From positions 124,001-188,000 of the forward strand of contig HG326877.1 of the NCBI GenBank assembly GCA_000470055.1: 64,000 bases of DNA. Direction: 5' to 3'. The notes beneath the pieces were generated by a model. It saw only the letters and a list, made by a program, of their open reading frames with translations. It did no database searches and was not told the origin of the DNA. This DNA is from Campylobacter coli 76339. Lineage in GTDB: Bacteria; Campylobacterota; Campylobacteria; Campylobacterales; Campylobacteraceae. Below, piece after piece: positions 7,876-19,628 of the stretch. A program made the translations under genes and the position numbers. Each line of letters begins with the position of its first letter. The first letter of the stretch is position 1.

Positions 7876-10800
7876 GCTTTTAGATACTCCTGCAAGCTCT
7901 TAACTTCTAAATAGCTTTTGCTTTGTATCGCTTTAATCGATTTTGCACCTGCAAAAGCTGAACGCAAATTTGTAAAATAAGGGATTTTGAAACGGATAAT
8001 ATTCTCACGAATTTTCTTTGTATCCCCTGCAAAGGTATGACTATCACTTGTATTAATCACTAACTGAATTTCTCCATTTTTTAGCTTATCTTCCACATTT
8101 GGACGCCCTTCTGAAATCTTATGCACAAGCTCGCACTCAAAGCCATTTTCTACAATTTCCTTGCAAGTTCCACTTGTAGCCATTAGTTTAAAACCTAACT
8201 TAGAGTATTCACTTGCAAGTTTTTTAGCATATTTTTTATCTTTTTCCTTTAAAGAGATAAACACTACGCCATTTTCAGGCAAATGATTAAAAGATGAAAT
8301 TTGGCTTTTTGCATAAGAATTAGCAAAATCCTTACTTATACCCATAACCTCACCTGTTGATCTCATCTCAGGTCCTAACTCTAAATCGCTTCCGCTAAGC
8401 TTAGCAAAAGGGAATACCGCTTCTTTTACACTGATATATTTTGAAAGCTTAGGACGCAAAATCGTATTATCAAAATTCACCACACCAAAAGTATCATAAA
8501 ATTTTAAAGCTTCTTTTAGATTTCCTTGCCACATCACGCGCGTTGCAACTTTTGCTAAAGGTATACCTGTAGCTTTACTTACAAAAGGCACAGTACGACT
8601 TGCTCTAGGATTTACTTCTATCATATAAAGTTCGTTATTGTAAATTGCAAATTGTATATTTAAAAGTCCTACAACACCTAAATTTAAAGCAATATTAGCA
8701 GTTTTTTGTATGATTTGTTCTTGCATTTTTTCATCGATATTGCAAGGTGGCAAAGAACATGCGCTATCACCTGAATGAATTCCCGCTTCTTCGATATGCT
8801 CCATAATCCCTGCTACATAAACATCTTTACCATCGCTGATAGCATCAACATCGATTTCAGTCGCATTATCCAAATACTGATCGATCAAAACAGGACTTTT
8901 ATCACTTACATCCACAGCTTCTTGCATGTAAAGTCTAAGTTCACTCTCATCATTAACCACACGCATAGCTCTTCCGCCTAAAACATAACTTGGTCTTACA
9001 AGCACAGGATAACCTATCTCACTTGCTTTTAAAACTGCTTCTTCTACGCTTGTAGCGGTAGAATTTTTAGGCTGATTAATACCAAGTTTTGTGATAAATT
9101 CGGCAAATTTCTTTCTATCTTCTGCCATATCGATCACTCTTGCGCTTGTGCCTATGATTTTAGCCCCAAAAGCACTCAAGCGTTTGGCAAATTTAAGCGG
9201 AGTTTGACCACCAAAATGTACTATAACTCCATCTGGCTTTTCGCGTTCAATTACACCACGCAAATGCTCAAAATCAATAGGTTCGAAATACAAAATATCA
9301 CTCGTATCATAATCCGTTGAAACAGTTTCTGGATTGCAATTATACATAATAGTTTTTACACCCAAATCCTTTAATGCAAAAGAAGCATGCACACAAGCAT
9401 AGTCAAATTCGATTCCTTGTCCTATACGATTTGGCCCCCCACCTATAATCATCACTTTTTTTTCTTTTTTATCTCTTGCTTCATTTTTGCTTTGAGTAAG
9501 CTCGCTCACATTGATACTCGAATAAAGATAAGGAGTTAAAGCTTCAAATTCTCCCGCACAAGTATCCACTTCGCTAAATTCTGCTATGATTTTTTGCTTC
9601 ATTCTTGCATAATAAATGTCATTTTGACTTAATTCTAAATTATCTTTTAGATTCACAAGCAAAGCGATCATCTTGTCTGAAAAACCCATAGTTTTTGCTT
9701 TTCTTAAAAGGGTTTTGTTATGCAAGATATCCATATCAATTTGCTCTTCAAAATCCACAATTTCTTTAATTTGGGATAAAAACCAAGGATCGATTTTACA
9801 AAGCTCATAAAGCTCTTTTACATCAAAACCTTCCCTAAAAGCTTGTGCTACATAAAGTAAACGCTTTTCGTTAGCATTGCGAATTTTAAAGATAAGATCG
9901 TTTTTATCTTCAAATTTCACTCTATCAAAACCACTTAAATTTCTTTCCAAAGAACAAAGTGCCTTTTGTATACTTTCTTTAAAAGTTCGGCCAATAGCCA
10001 TTACTTCACCCACGCTTTTCATCGCTGTACCTAAAGTTGTATTGGCTCCTGGGAATTTCTCAAAAGTAAAGCGAGGAATTTTTGTAACAATATAATCAAT
10101 CACAGGTTCAAAACTAGCAGGAGTACCTGTAATATCATTTTTTATCTCATCTAAGCTAAATCCAATTGCCAAAAGTGTTGCAACCTTTGCTATAGGATAA
10201 CCCGTTGCTTTAGAAGCTAGGGCGCTTGATCTTGAAACCCTTGGATTCATTTCAATAACTATCATTCTACCATTTGTTGGATTGACAGCAAATTGTACAT
10301 TTGATCCGCCAGTATCAACACCTATTTCACGCAAAATGGCAAAAGAGGCATTACGCATGACTTGGTATTCTTTATCAGTTAAGGTAAGAGCAGGTGCGAC
10401 TGTAATACTATCTCCTGTATGCACTCCCATAGGATCGAGGTTTTCTATACTACATACGATAATACAGTTATCATTTTTATCGCGAATAACCTCCATTTCA
10501 TACTCTTTCCATCCAAGCAAACTTTCTTCGATAAGAATTTCATGGATTGGCGAAAGTGCTAAAGCAGCATTAGCAAGTTCTTTAAATTCATCCATATTAT
10601 AAACCACACCGCTTCCTGCACCACCTAAGGTATAAGAAGCACGGATCATTAAAGGAAAGCCGATTTCATCTACGGCTTTTAAAGCTTCATCATAATTATA
10701 CGCGTACATAGATTTTGGCAAATCCATGCCGATTTTTTTCATACATTCTTTAAAAACTTGACGATCTTCGCCTTTTTTAATCGCCTCAGGGTTTGCACCC

Positions 10801-11141
10801 AAAAATTTCACATCACCCAAAAGCCCACTTTCATAAACTTCCATGGCCACATTAAGAGCTACTTGTCCACCCATGGTTGGCAAAATGGCATCGATTTTCT
10901 CTTTTTTAATAATGCTTAAAATACTTTCCTTAGTTACAGGCTCTATATAAGTAGCATCAGCAAATTCAGGATCAGTCATAATAGTTGCTGGATTAGAATT
11001 GATTAAAACTACACGATATCCTTGTTCTTTTAAGGTTTTTGCTGCTTGAGTTCCTGAATAATCAAATTCACAAGCTTGACCTATCACGATAGGACCACTT
11101 CCTATAAGTAAAATATTTTTAATATCTGTTCGTTTTGGCAT
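7872..11141 (-). CDS. carB: Carbamoyl-phosphate synthase large subunit CarB
   Basis: CarB makes carbamoyl phosphate from glutamine-derived ammonia, bicarbonate and two ATP, feeding pyrimidine and arginine synthesis. It has two ATP-grasp halves, each opening with an IGxGPxxIGQ signature ([12 protein letters not shown] near residue 10; [13 protein letters not shown] near 560). The C-terminal MGS-like allosteric domain is present ([22 protein letters not shown]). I chose ATG 11141 (AGGAAA 6 bases upstream), giving 1089 residues. The ATG at 11159 would lie almost at the transcription start predicted from the TGTTATAAT box at 11172-11180. Confidence 0.96.
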   Translation of the reverse strand: MPKRTDIKNILLIGSGPIVIGQACEFDYSGTQAAKTLKEQGYRVVLINSNPATIMTDPEFADATYIEPVTKESILSIIKKEKIDAILPTMGGQVALNVAMEVYESGLLGDVKFLGANPEAIKKGEDRQVFKECMKKIGMDLPKSMYAYNYDEALKAVDEIGFPLMIRASYTLGGAGSGVVYNMDEFKELANAALALSPIHEILIEESLLGWKEYEMEVIRDKNDNCIIVCSIENLDPMGVHTGDSITVAPALTLTDKEYQVMRNASFAILREIGVDTGGSNVQFAVNPTNGRMIVIEMNPRVSRSSALASKATGYPIAKVATLLAIGFSLDEIKNDITGTPASFEPVIDYIVTKIPRFTFEKFPGANTTLGTAMKSVGEVMAIGRTFKESIQKALCSLERNLSGFDRVKFEDKNDLIFKIRNANEKRLLYVAQAFREGFDVKELYELCKIDPWFLSQIKEIVDFEEQIDMDILHNKTLLRKAKTMGFSDKMIALLVNLKDNLELSQNDIYYARMKQKIIAEFSEVDTCAGEFEALTPYLYSSINVSELTQSKNEARDKKEKKVMIIGGGPNRIGQGIEFDYACVHASFALKDLGVKTIMYNCNPETVSTDYDTSDILYFEPIDFEHLRGVIEREKPDGVIVHFGGQTPLKFAKRLSAFGAKIIGTSARVIDMAEDRKKFAEFITKLGINQPKNSTATSVEEAVLKASEIGYPVLVRPSYVLGGRAMRVVNDESELRLYMQEAVDVSDKSPVLIDQYLDNATEIDVDAISDGKDVYVAGIMEHIEEAGIHSGDSACSLPPCNIDEKMQEQIIQKTANIALNLGVVGLLNIQFAIYNNELYMIEVNPRASRTVPFVSKATGIPLAKVATRVMWQGNLKEALKFYDTFGVVNFDNTILRPKLSKYISVKEAVFPFAKLSGSDLELGPEMRSTGEVMGISKDFANSYAKSQISSFNHLPENGVVFISLKEKDKKYAKKLASEYSKLGFKLMATSGTCKEIVENGFECELVHKISEGRPNVEDKLKNGEIQLVINTSDSHTFAGDTKKIRENIIRFKIPYFTNLRSAFAGAKSIKAIQSKSYLEVKSLQEYLKA

Positions 11142-11171
11142 GAATTTTCCTAAGAGCATAAATTTGGGCTG

Positions 11172-11180
11172 ATTATAACA
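11172..11180 (-). promoter_or_regulatory. Extended -10 promoter of carB
   Basis: Read on the minus strand this is TGTTATAAT, a perfect extended -10 element, about 30 bases before the chosen carB ATG. T-rich DNA precedes it in place of a -35 box, as is usual in Campylobacter. It gives carB its own promoter, separate from the prp operon upstream. Confidence 0.75.
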
Positions 11181-11267
11181 AATTTTAGTTTTACAAACTT
11201 TGAAATTTAAATATATTTTTTAAAAAATGAGCAAAAAATATCAGAGCAAGAAAGAATAATAATTTTT

Positions 11268-11298
11268 ATAAAACAAGACTAAAACAGTCTTGTTTTAT
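11268..11298. terminator. Terminator hairpin after prpD
   Basis: A perfect 13-base inverted repeat (11268-11280 and 11286-11298) with a 5-base loop starts 4 bases beyond the prpD stop. The outer part of the stem is A/T only, so a T-tract is present on either strand. It separates the prp operon from carB. Confidence 0.75.
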
Positions 11299-11302
11299 AT
11301 TT

Positions 11303-12757
11303 TTAACCCAACCAAAAAAGATCAGTAAATTCGTTAAAATTCATTTGCTCTAAGCTTTTTTGATCTTCGCAAATTTGCATGATTTTTTCGCATTGTTTTG
11401 GACTTAAACGCGTAGCAAGATTGGCTTTAAATTTGGCGATTAAAAGAGGGATTCCTTCATTTCTGCGTCTTTTATGTCCTATAGGATACTCAACTTCGAC
11501 TTTTTTTGTACTTGTGCCATCTTTAAAGAAAACTTGCACGGCATTAGCTATGCTTCTTTTATCGCTTTCTAAATACTCTTTTGTATAGCGATCATCGACT
11601 TCTACTTGCATTTTAGCTCTTAAAGCATCGATTCTTTCATCACTTGCAACACTATCTTCATAATCATCTGCATTCAAGCGCCCAAATATAAGTGGCACAG
11701 CAACCATATACTGGATACAATGATCCCTATCAGCAGGATTTGCAAGCTCACCTACTTTATTGATGATGCGATGGCCTGATTCTTGAGTTGTGATGATGAT
11801 TTTTTCTATTTGATCCAAACGATCTTTTACCTCATCATGTAAAGCTAAAGCTGCTTCTACTGCGGTTTGTGCGTGAAATTCAGCTGGAAAAGAAATTTTA
11901 AATAAAACATTTTCCATTACATAAGAGCCAAATTCTTGAGGAATGATGAGTTTTTGTCCTTTCATTTTCACATCTTCATAGCCCCAAAATTTAGCACTTA
12001 AAGCTGAAGGATAACCCATCTCTCCTGTTTTAGCTTTTAAAGCAAGATCCACCCCGCGACTTGAAGCATCACCCGCTGCCCAACTTTTCCTACTGCCTGT
12101 ATTTGGTGCGTGACGATAAGTTCTTAAAGCTCCACCATCAATAAAAGCATGAGAAATGGCATTGCGAATTTCTTCAAAATTACAACCCAAAAGCTTTGCA
12201 GCTACTGCAGTACTTGCTATCCTTACAAGTAAAACATGATCCATTCCTACTTTATTAAAGCAATTTTCAAGTGCCAAAACTCCTTGAATTTCATGAGCTT
12301 TTATCATGGCTTTTAGGACACATTTTACTTTTAAAGGCTCTTTTCCCTCAGAGATATTTTTACGACTTACATAATCAGCTACCGCCCAAATCGCACCCAA
12401 ATTATCGCTTGGATGTCCCCATTCAGCCGCAAGCCATGTATCATTAAAATCAAGCCATCTTACCATAGCACCCACATTAAAAGCTCCACGGATTGGCTCT
12501 AATTGATAAGAAGTTCCAAACACTTTTGCGCCTAAAGGTCTAAATTCAGCCCCTTCAACACTTGGCCCTAAAAGCTTGGTGCAAGCAGGATATTTAAGCG
12601 CTAAAAGTCCACAACCTATAGTATCCATCAAACAATATCTAGCCGTTTCTAAAGCCAAATCACTTGTAATTTCAAATTCATCAGCATATTTTGCAATTTT
12701 TGTTAAAAGTTCATCAAATTCAGGGCGTTTTGCCTCTAAAATTCCCATATCACTCAT
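11303..12757 (-). CDS. prpD: 2-methylcitrate dehydratase PrpD
   Basis: PrpD dehydrates 2-methylcitrate in the methylcitrate cycle, which converts propionyl-CoA to pyruvate and succinate. The 484-residue protein is of MmgE/PrpD type, with [13 protein letters not shown] near residue 44, [11 protein letters not shown], and the [19 protein letters not shown] segment. The start has AAGGAG five bases upstream. It is the last gene of prpE-prpB-prpC-prpD and lies 9 bases after prpC. No prpF/acnD pair is seen, which agrees with a PrpD-type dehydratase plus a housekeeping aconitase for the rehydration step (inference). Confidence 0.93.
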   Translation of the reverse strand: MSDMGILEAKRPEFDELLTKIAKYADEFEITSDLALETARYCLMDTIGCGLLALKYPACTKLLGPSVEGAEFRPLGAKVFGTSYQLEPIRGAFNVGAMVRWLDFNDTWLAAEWGHPSDNLGAIWAVADYVSRKNISEGKEPLKVKCVLKAMIKAHEIQGVLALENCFNKVGMDHVLLVRIASTAVAAKLLGCNFEEIRNAISHAFIDGGALRTYRHAPNTGSRKSWAAGDASSRGVDLALKAKTGEMGYPSALSAKFWGYEDVKMKGQKLIIPQEFGSYVMENVLFKISFPAEFHAQTAVEAALALHDEVKDRLDQIEKIIITTQESGHRIINKVGELANPADRDHCIQYMVAVPLIFGRLNADDYEDSVASDERIDALRAKMQVEVDDRYTKEYLESDKRSIANAVQVFFKDGTSTKKVEVEYPIGHKRRRNEGIPLLIAKFKANLATRLSPKQCEKIMQICEDQKSLEQMNFNEFTDLFWLG

Positions 12758-12766
12758 TTTTTCTCC

Positions 12767-13894
12767 TTATCTGTCTTGAATTTTTACAAATTTTCTTGGT
12801 TCAACGCCTATATATTCGCTACTTGGGCGTATAAGCTTATTGTTTGCTCTTTGCTCTTTAATATGCGCACACCAACCACTTACGCGACTCATAATAAAAA
12901 TCGGCGTAAAATACTCAGTTGGAATTCCCATAAAATGATAAGCTGATGCACTATAAAAATCTGCATTAGGTGGCAAACTTGGGCGTTTTTCTTTCATCAA
13001 AGCTTCTATGGCTTCACTGATTTTAAAAAGCAAATCATCGCCCCCTAAATGCTTACTCCAAACCTTAATAAGTGCATTTCTAGGATCACCTCCAAGTCCA
13101 TAAACACGGTGACCAAAGCCCATTAAAAGCTCTTTATTTTCTAATTTTTCATTCACACCCTTAATAGCATCCTCAACACTTTTAAAACTTTCTATTAGGT
13201 GCATCGCTGCTTCATTTGCTCCTCCATGCAAAGGCCCTCTTAAAGCCCCAATAGCCGCCGCAACCGCACTAAAAATATCACTTTTTGTAGAAGCACAAAT
13301 TCTAGCTGTAAAAGTTGAAGCATTAAATTCATGCTCTGCATAAAGGATTAATGAGCATTGCATAGCCTTGATAAAATCTTCTTTTGGAGCTTCAAGTTTT
13401 AATTTTTCCAAAAAATATCCCGCTATACTTGTTTGCTTAGAGTCAAAATCAATCTCTTTACCAAAATTCACATAATGATGCCAATAACAAAGCATGCTCG
13501 GTAAAATTCCCAAAAGTCTGATGATTTTTTCATCTTGATCGCTAAAATCCTCATTTTCACCCTCTAAAGCTCCCAATGCTGCAACAGCTGTTTGCATCAA
13601 ATTCATAGGATGAACTTCTTTAGGTATAGCTTTTAAAACGTTTTTTAAATTTTCACTCAAAGCTCTTTGGGCAATGATTTTTTCTTTATAATTTTCCAAT
13701 TCTTTTGCATTGGGTAATTCTCCAAACTGAAGCAAATAAGCTATTTCTTCAAATTCTGCATTTTGTGCTAACTCTTCTATACTATAGCCATAATAATTTA
13801 GTCCATTTCCAAGTCCACAAGTACAAATTGCACTTTGTCCTGCGATAACTCCTGCCAATCCACCCGTTTTTTTAGTTGCTTCACTTCTACTCAT
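12767..13894 (-). CDS. prpC: 2-methylcitrate synthase PrpC
   Basis: PrpC condenses propionyl-CoA with oxaloacetate. It is a citrate-synthase-fold protein of 375 residues with the histidines in [20 protein letters not shown] and [15 protein letters not shown]. Its length and position between prpB and prpD distinguish it from the longer housekeeping GltA. The ATG overlaps the prpB stop in ATGA. Some citrate synthase side activity is possible, as in other PrpC enzymes. Confidence 0.92.
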   Translation of the reverse strand: MSRSEATKKTGGLAGVIAGQSAICTCGLGNGLNYYGYSIEELAQNAEFEEIAYLLQFGELPNAKELENYKEKIIAQRALSENLKNVLKAIPKEVHPMNLMQTAVAALGALEGENEDFSDQDEKIIRLLGILPSMLCYWHHYVNFGKEIDFDSKQTSIAGYFLEKLKLEAPKEDFIKAMQCSLILYAEHEFNASTFTARICASTKSDIFSAVAAAIGALRGPLHGGANEAAMHLIESFKSVEDAIKGVNEKLENKELLMGFGHRVYGLGGDPRNALIKVWSKHLGGDDLLFKISEAIEALMKEKRPSLPPNADFYSASAYHFMGIPTEYFTPIFIMSRVSGWCAHIKEQRANNKLIRPSSEYIGVEPRKFVKIQDR

Positions 13895-14766
13895 TTTGCA
13901 CCCCTTTTAAACAATTCATCCAATTTTTGCTCATAAGAATAATAATCTAGCATTTCATAAAGCTCTTCTCTAGTTTGCATAATCTCAAGAACATCTTTTT
14001 GATGTCCATTTTTCAATATGCTTTCATAAACTTGCACTGCAGCTTTATTCATCGCACGATTTGCACTTAAAGGATAAAGCACCATAGATACTCCTGCTCT
14101 ATTTAATTCTTCTTTGGTAAAATAAGGAGTCTTTCCAAATTCTGTGATATTTGCAAGAATTGGAACTTTTACATTTTTAACAAATTCTTCATATTCTTCC
14201 AAACTTGTAATAGCTTCAGCAAAAACCATTTCAGCTCCAGCCTCAACATATGCTAAAGCCCTTTCGATAGCTTTTTGCTGACCTTCAATTGCATGCGCAT
14301 CCGTTCTTGCCATAATCACAAAATCAGGATCGATTTTTGCATCTACTGCTGCTTTAATACGATCACACATCTCTTCAGTGCTTACTAATTCTTTATTAGG
14401 ACGATGTCCACACCTTTTTTGAGCCACTTGATCTTCAATATGAGTTGCCGCTGCACCCGCACGAATCAATTCTTTTATCGTTCTTGCAATATTAAAAGCA
14501 CCTCCAAAACCCGTATCCGCATCAACCAATAAAGGTGTATCCACTCTAGAACAAATGCGTCTTACATCAATACATACTTCTTCAAGTGCAATAATCCCTA
14601 AATCAGGCAAGCCATAACTCGCACTTGCTACGCCGCTTCCTGAAAGATATAAAGCTTTATGACCTATTTTAGTAGCTTGTAAAGCACTATAAGCATTGAC
14701 AGCTCCTACTATGGTCAAGGGTTTGCTTGTCTTTACTAATTCTTTAAATTTTTTTCCTGCACTCAT
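13891..14766 (-). CDS. prpB: 2-methylisocitrate lyase PrpB
   Basis: PrpB splits 2-methylisocitrate into pyruvate and succinate. The isocitrate-lyase/PEP-mutase fold is clear: VDADTGFGG near residues 81-89 for Mg binding and the catalytic K-R-C-G-H loop at 117-121. Length is 291 residues. The start overlaps the prpE stop (TAATG) and the stop overlaps the prpC start (ATGA), so the three cistrons are tightly coupled. Confidence 0.95.
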   Translation of the reverse strand: MSAGKKFKELVKTSKPLTIVGAVNAYSALQATKIGHKALYLSGSGVASASYGLPDLGIIALEEVCIDVRRICSRVDTPLLVDADTGFGGAFNIARTIKELIRAGAAATHIEDQVAQKRCGHRPNKELVSTEEMCDRIKAAVDAKIDPDFVIMARTDAHAIEGQQKAIERALAYVEAGAEMVFAEAITSLEEYEEFVKNVKVPILANITEFGKTPYFTKEELNRAGVSMVLYPLSANRAMNKAAVQVYESILKNGHQKDVLEIMQTREELYEMLDYYSYEQKLDELFKRGAK

Positions 14767-16673
14767 TATTTCTCTCCTTTATTTTTTGGGTATCCTAAAG
14801 CATTGATAGCTTTTTCACAAGCTTTTAAAACATTACTATCTTCTATAGTAGCTGGAACATTTAAAGTCGAACCATCTGCTAATTCTTTTAAATTTTTGCG
14901 CAAAATTTTTCCACTCCTTGTCTTAGGCAAAGCGCTAACAACTGTGGCAATTTTAAATGAAGCCACAGCTCCAATTTCTTGGCGTACCAAAGCTACAACT
15001 CCTTCAACTATACCCCTATGATCTCGCTCTATGCCCTCTTTTAAAACTATAAAGCCCATAGGCACTTCACCTTTAAGTTCATCATTTACACCTATAACTG
15101 CACATTCTGCAACATCAGGATGTTTTGCTATGATCTCTTCCATCTCTCCAGTTGAAAGTCTGTGGCCTGCAACATTGATGATTCCATCCATTCTTCCTAA
15201 AACATATACATAGCCATCTTTGTCGATATAGCCCGTATCTCCTGTTAGATAATAGCCTGGGAATTGATCTAAATATCCCCTACGATATCTCTCATCATTT
15301 TCCCAAATTCCCATTAAACAAGCCGGAGGCAAAGGAAGTTTCAAACACAAAATTCCTTTTTTTCCTGCTCCAAGCTCTTGACCCTTTTCATCTAAAACCT
15401 TAAGATTAAATCCAGGCATAGGTTTTGTAGGGCTTCCTGCTTTAACAACTTGTGCTTCTAAGCCCAAAGGATTAGCCGCGATCGCCCAACCTGTTTCAGT
15501 TTGCCACCAATTATCAATTACAGGTTTTTTTGTAAGTTTTTCTATCCATTTAAGCGTATCGCTATCGCATCTTTCACCTGCTAAAAAAATAGATCTTAAA
15601 CTGTCAAGATTAAACTTTTTGATCCATTCTCCTTTAGGATCTTCTTTTTTAATCGCCCTAAAAGCAGTAGGGGCTGAAAAAAGTACATTGACTTTATATT
15701 CTTCTATAATTCTCCAAAATGCTGAAGGATTAGGTGTTCTTACAGGTTTTCCCTCATAAACTATAGTTGTACATCCATTCATTAAAGGTGCGTAAACTAT
15801 ATAAGAATGTCCCACAACCCAACCTACATCAGAAGCGGTAAAAAAAACATCTCCTGCTTTAGCATTGTAGATATTATCCATCGACCATTTCATTGCTACA
15901 GAATGACCACCATTAGAACGAATAACTCCTTTTGGAGAACCTGTAGTACCCGAGGTATAGAGTATGTAAAGTGGATCTGTAGCTAAAACAGGCACAGGAT
16001 CTACACCGCGAGTTTTTTCCTCTTCAAGCTCCCAGTCAATATCCCTCCAAGGAAGCATATTTGCTCTATATTGTGGGCGTTGCCAAATCAAACAAGTGGT
16101 GGGTTTATGAGTACATTTTTTAATCGCTTCATCTAAGATGGGTTTATATTCGATAATACTACTTACTTCTATCCCACAACTTGCACTGATAACCATTCTA
16201 GGCTTAGCATCTTCTATCCTAGTAGCAAGTTCATGCGCTGCAAAACCTCCAAATACAACACTATGAATAGCTCCAAGCCTTGCACAAGCAAGCATGGCTA
16301 TAAGTGCTTCGGGTATCATTGGCATATAAATAACAACACGATCGCCTTTAACCACGCCCTTATTTGCTAAAATTCCAGCTACTTTTGCAACACGATCGCG
16401 AAGTTGCTTATAGGTATATTTTTTCTTTGTATCTGTAACAGGGGAATCATAAATCAATGCCAATTGATCACCCCTGCCATTGTGTATATGTAAATCAAGT
16501 GCATTATAACAAGTATTCATACACCCGCCAACAAACCATCTGTAATGCCCATCGCTATCATCAAGCACTCTATCCCATTCATTATACCAATGCACTTTTT
16601 TAGCTGCTTCAGCCCAAAATGCTTCAGGATTTTGAAGAGATTCTCGATAAGTCTGCTCATAAACAATACCCAT
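14766..16673 (-). CDS. prpE: Propionyl-CoA synthetase PrpE (acyl-CoA ligase)
   Basis: This AMP-forming ligase activates propionate (or acetate) to the CoA ester. It has the adenylation motif [12 protein letters not shown] near residue 242, [10 protein letters not shown], and the acylatable lysine at about residue 589 in TRSGKILRK. At 635 residues it resembles PrpE/AcsA. PrpE is preferred over Acs because it heads a complete prpBCD operon; an acetate role is not excluded. The start has AAAGGA six bases before ATG. A TATAAT box lies at 16705-16710. Confidence 0.88.
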   Translation of the reverse strand: MGIVYEQTYRESLQNPEAFWAEAAKKVHWYNEWDRVLDDSDGHYRWFVGGCMNTCYNALDLHIHNGRGDQLALIYDSPVTDTKKKYTYKQLRDRVAKVAGILANKGVVKGDRVVIYMPMIPEALIAMLACARLGAIHSVVFGGFAAHELATRIEDAKPRMVISASCGIEVSSIIEYKPILDEAIKKCTHKPTTCLIWQRPQYRANMLPWRDIDWELEEEKTRGVDPVPVLATDPLYILYTSGTTGSPKGVIRSNGGHSVAMKWSMDNIYNAKAGDVFFTASDVGWVVGHSYIVYAPLMNGCTTIVYEGKPVRTPNPSAFWRIIEEYKVNVLFSAPTAFRAIKKEDPKGEWIKKFNLDSLRSIFLAGERCDSDTLKWIEKLTKKPVIDNWWQTETGWAIAANPLGLEAQVVKAGSPTKPMPGFNLKVLDEKGQELGAGKKGILCLKLPLPPACLMGIWENDERYRRGYLDQFPGYYLTGDTGYIDKDGYVYVLGRMDGIINVAGHRLSTGEMEEIIAKHPDVAECAVIGVNDELKGEVPMGFIVLKEGIERDHRGIVEGVVALVRQEIGAVASFKIATVVSALPKTRSGKILRKNLKELADGSTLNVPATIEDSNVLKACEKAINALGYPKNKGEK

Positions 16674-16919
16674 AATCCATCCTTTCTTGTAAGTTGAATT
16701 TGCATTATAAAGTTTTTGATTGAAAAATAAAATGCCAATTTTTTGGCTTAATTGTGTGATTTTGTAGCTAAAAAAATAAATTTTGTATATTTTTTGAACA
16801 AAATTTTAATTTTTGTATGTATATTTACCTATATTTTTTAATAATTACAAAATATAAAAAATAATAAAAAAATATATTTGTATCAGAAAGTAACAAAAAT
16901 AAATTTTAAGAGTAAAGCA
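16674..16919. promoter_or_regulatory. Divergent prpE / regulator control region
   Basis: This is 246 bases of very AT-rich DNA between divergent prpE and the HTH gene. On the minus strand TATAAT lies at 16705-16710, 32 bases before the prpE ATG. TTTTGTAT occurs at 16781-16788 and again at 16811-16818, exactly 30 bases (about three helical turns) apart, and TTTGTAT recurs at 16877-16883. These repeats are candidate regulator sites, but the base composition makes chance copies likely. Confidence 0.45.
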
Positions 16920-17843
16920 ATGTTAAATTCCAAAGATAGAACACAAGCAATTTTAGAAAAATCGGGCTTAAGTTTGAGCAAATTTGCAACAATTCTAGGT
17001 AAAGATCGCAGAACGCTTGCTAAATTTATAGAAAATGATACAGTAAAGGAACTTGATACTAAAAGTAAAGAAAAAATTTGTGAATTCTTTCGTTACCCTT
17101 TGAAAATATGGGATAGCAATGATAATGAATTTTACACACTCTTAAACCAAATAGAAAATAATGAGATTCGCATCATTGATGAGGGATATATCGGTGGATT
17201 AAAATACATTTTTGAAAATGAAAACGAAGGCTCACTTATATTGCATCCTGCTTTTCCAAATCCTGCTTATAGGGATTTTATCGTACCCTTGGTATATCAA
17301 AATAATGACAGCGAAGAAGCTCGGATGTATCGTATAAAAAGAGGTGAAAAAATGAGAGCGCATTCTTTTAATGCAAGCGAATGGTATTCCATCAAGTCTT
17401 TGCTCGAATTTTGTTTTTCTCCTATAGGAAATTTTTATACAAAAGAACAAAAAATTCAAATTTTAGAACTCATGATTAATACCTTTAAAGATAATCTTAA
17501 TAAATCTTTATATTTTTTTGATTCTTATGATAAAAAAATTTATGGACTGGATATGTTTTATCTTTCTATCAACGCTAAGGAAAATACTATGTTTTTCAAA
17601 GCTCCTTTGGAAATGCTATTAGTCGAGATTAGAAACTCTACCTTAGTTCATAAAATTCACGAGCATTATACCCATGCAAAAAAATGCCCTGCTCATATTT
17701 TAGCTCAAGATGCATGTTTTATAATGGAAATTTTATTGCATTGCCTAAAAGAAAATTTAAACATTAAAGAAAGTTGTGAAATTTTAGATAAAAAGACTAG
17801 CTATGGAAGTTTATTTAAAAAAAGCCTAAGTATCGATCTATAA
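16920..17843 (+). CDS. Helix-turn-helix protein, possible propionate regulator
   Basis: I do not recognise this family by name. The 307-residue protein has an N-terminal helix-turn-helix of lambda-repressor type (LSLSKFATILGKDRRTLAKFIEN, about residues 19-41), followed by a long domain with no transmembrane segment and a histidine/cysteine-containing helical C-terminus. ATG 16920 is preferred to an upstream TTG (16878) because the HTH alignment begins just after it, although the ribosome site is weak (AAGAG). It is divergent from prpE, the usual position for a pathway regulator, so control of the prp operon is a reasonable guess. It is not the sigma-54 activator PrpR of enterics. Its stop overlaps the mreC stop by 6 bases on the other strand. 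Confidence 0.7.
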   Translation: MLNSKDRTQAILEKSGLSLSKFATILGKDRRTLAKFIENDTVKELDTKSKEKICEFFRYPLKIWDSNDNEFYTLLNQIENNEIRIIDEGYIGGLKYIFENENEGSLILHPAFPNPAYRDFIVPLVYQNNDSEEARMYRIKRGEKMRAHSFNASEWYSIKSLLEFCFSPIGNFYTKEQKIQILELMINTFKDNLNKSLYFFDSYDKKIYGLDMFYLSINAKENTMFFKAPLEMLLVEIRNSTLVHKIHEHYTHAKKCPAHILAQDACFIMEILLHCLKENLNIKESCEILDKKTSYGSLFKKSLSIDL

Positions 17844-18569
17844 ATTATCAACTACATAAAGATAGGCAGGGATATTGATACTAGCATAAGGTTTTACTTC
17901 GATACTTTGATACATATCTTCATCTTCGATTGCACTTACAATACCAACTGGAACATCTGAAAAAAAGATATTATCAAGGCCACTTGTTAAAATCTCATCC
18001 CCTATGTTAATCTTTGCCCATTTAGGTATAAATTTAACCTTCATTTTACCATCTTCGCCTTGAACAAGTCCGGGAGCTTTATTTTTACCCACATATACAG
18101 AAAAAACACATTGCTCATCACCTTGCAAAAGCGCCATAGCTCTACCTTCTTTATTGATTGCTATACCTATGGTATATCCTTTATAAATCAAACCCTTGTT
18201 TTTATTAGGAGAGACTTTAGCAAGATCAAGCCACAATCTCTTATAATCATTCAATCTTACATAAGAAATAGCTCTTGCTAAAGAAACTTGAGGTAAATAT
18301 CTTGTTGAATTCTTATCTTCTAAGATATGATTGAGTTGATTTGCAAAGCTTGTAGTTAATACAGCTGCGTATTCAAGCTCTTGATTTCTTGCTTTTAATT
18401 GTTCAATCTGTTCTGCTTGATTGAAATGCTTGGAAAAAGATTCGGTGATAAAATCTTTAACTCCATAAATCTTTTCTAAAACTACATCATTTACCATGAG
18501 GGCATTTTTTTTTACTAAGCCTCCATAGTAAAACGATATAAAAACTAAAAAAATAAAATAAGGACAAAT
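17838..18569 (-). CDS. mreC: Rod-shape protein MreC, probable ATT start
   Basis: MreC is a membrane-anchored periplasmic scaffold linking MreB to the wall elongation machinery. The C-terminal beta domain is recognisable (GLIYKGYTIGIAINKEGRA; DEILTSGLDNIFFSDVPVGIV). The first ATG (18497) would give 219 residues with no membrane anchor. The frame is open upstream to the mreB stop and encodes a hydrophobic helix (YFIFLVFISFYYGG) followed by lysines, as expected for MreC; the only plausible initiator there is ATT at 18569, giving 243 residues. The ribosome site is weak. A run of nine T (18505-18513) lies inside the extended frame. It follows mreB after 6 bases. Confidence 0.8.
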   Translation of the reverse strand: MCPYFIFLVFISFYYGGLVKKNALMVNDVVLEKIYGVKDFITESFSKHFNQAEQIEQLKARNQELEYAAVLTTSFANQLNHILEDKNSTRYLPQVSLARAISYVRLNDYKRLWLDLAKVSPNKNKGLIYKGYTIGIAINKEGRAMALLQGDEQCVFSVYVGKNKAPGLVQGEDGKMKVKFIPKWAKINIGDEILTSGLDNIFFSDVPVGIVSAIEDEDMYQSIEVKPYASINIPAYLYVVDNL

Positions 18570-18575
18570 ATAAGT

Positions 18576-19616
18576 TTATTCTTCATTCGTTAATTGTTGT
18601 AATAATGAAATTTCCTCCAAAGCTTTGCCTGTTCCTTTAGCTACAGCCAAAAGTGGCTCATCAGCGATATATACTGGCAAGCGAACGATTTCACTCAAAT
18701 ATTTATCAAGTCCTCGAATCAATGCTCCACCACCTGTTAAAACAACACCATTTTCTACTATATCACTTGCTAAATCAGGTGGCATCATCTCAAGCACCAT
18801 TTTTAAGGCATCTGCTATCTCTTTTAAGTGCTCTCGCATTGCCTCTCTAACATCCTCACTTGTAAGCTCGATACGACTTAAAAGTCCACTCACTTGATCG
18901 CGTCCCTTTACAACCATAGAAAGTTCTTTAGGAAGTTGAATAGCTGAGCCTATGGTGATTTTAATTTCTTCACCTGTTCTCTCACCGATGATAAGATTGT
19001 ATTTTTCTTTAACATAATTTACTATACTTGTATCAAGTTTATCACCCGCAGTACGGATAGACTTAGAAATAACAAGTCCGCCTAGCGAAATCACACCAAT
19101 TTCAGTTGTTCCACCTCCTATATCAACAACCAAATTTCCCTTAGGTTCTTGTATAGGTAAATTTGCTCCAATAGCTGCTGCCATAGGCTCTTCTATCAAA
19201 AATACTTCTCTTGCGCCTGCACTTAAAGCACTTTCCCTAACAGCTTTTCTTTCAACTTGAGTTAAACCATAAGGAACTGAAATAATAATTCTAGGTCTTA
19301 AAAAACTTTTTCTACGATGCGTTTTTTCTATAAAATAACGAATCATTTTTTCTGTCATATCAAAATCAGCGATAACCCCATCTTTCATAGGACGAATAGC
19401 TTCGATATTTCCAGGAGTTTTACCAACCATATCTTTAGCTTCTTTTCCTACGGCTAAAATTTTAGCTCTAGAGCCATATCTTTCTCGCTCTACCGCTACA
19501 ACGGAAGGTTCGTTGATAACTATACCCTTATCTTTTACTAAAACAAGAGTATTAGCTGTCCCTAAATCTATACCCATATCGCTTGAAAAAAATCCTATAA
19601 GTTGATCTAAAATCAT
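18576..19616 (-). CDS. mreB: Rod-shape actin homologue MreB
   Basis: MreB is the cytoplasmic actin-like filament protein that guides lateral wall synthesis. The 346-residue protein has the actin-fold phosphate loops: [11 protein letters not shown] near residue 16, [18 protein letters not shown] near 165, and [13 protein letters not shown] near 293. It lies 12 bases after clpX and just before mreC in a fabZ-lpxA-clpX-mreB-mreC run, which ties fatty acid, lipid A and shape functions into one transcript. Confidence 0.97.
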   Translation of the reverse strand: MILDQLIGFFSSDMGIDLGTANTLVLVKDKGIVINEPSVVAVERERYGSRAKILAVGKEAKDMVGKTPGNIEAIRPMKDGVIADFDMTEKMIRYFIEKTHRRKSFLRPRIIISVPYGLTQVERKAVRESALSAGAREVFLIEEPMAAAIGANLPIQEPKGNLVVDIGGGTTEIGVISLGGLVISKSIRTAGDKLDTSIVNYVKEKYNLIIGERTGEEIKITIGSAIQLPKELSMVVKGRDQVSGLLSRIELTSEDVREAMREHLKEIADALKMVLEMMPPDLASDIVENGVVLTGGGALIRGLDKYLSEIVRLPVYIADEPLLAVAKGTGKALEEISLLQQLTNEE

Positions 19617-19628
19617 TTTTATCCCTTT

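Noticed and set aside
16878-16919. Longer N-terminus for the HTH gene from a TTG
   Set aside because: The 14 extra residues are Lys/Asn-rich, there is no ribosome site, and the HTH starts after ATG 16920.
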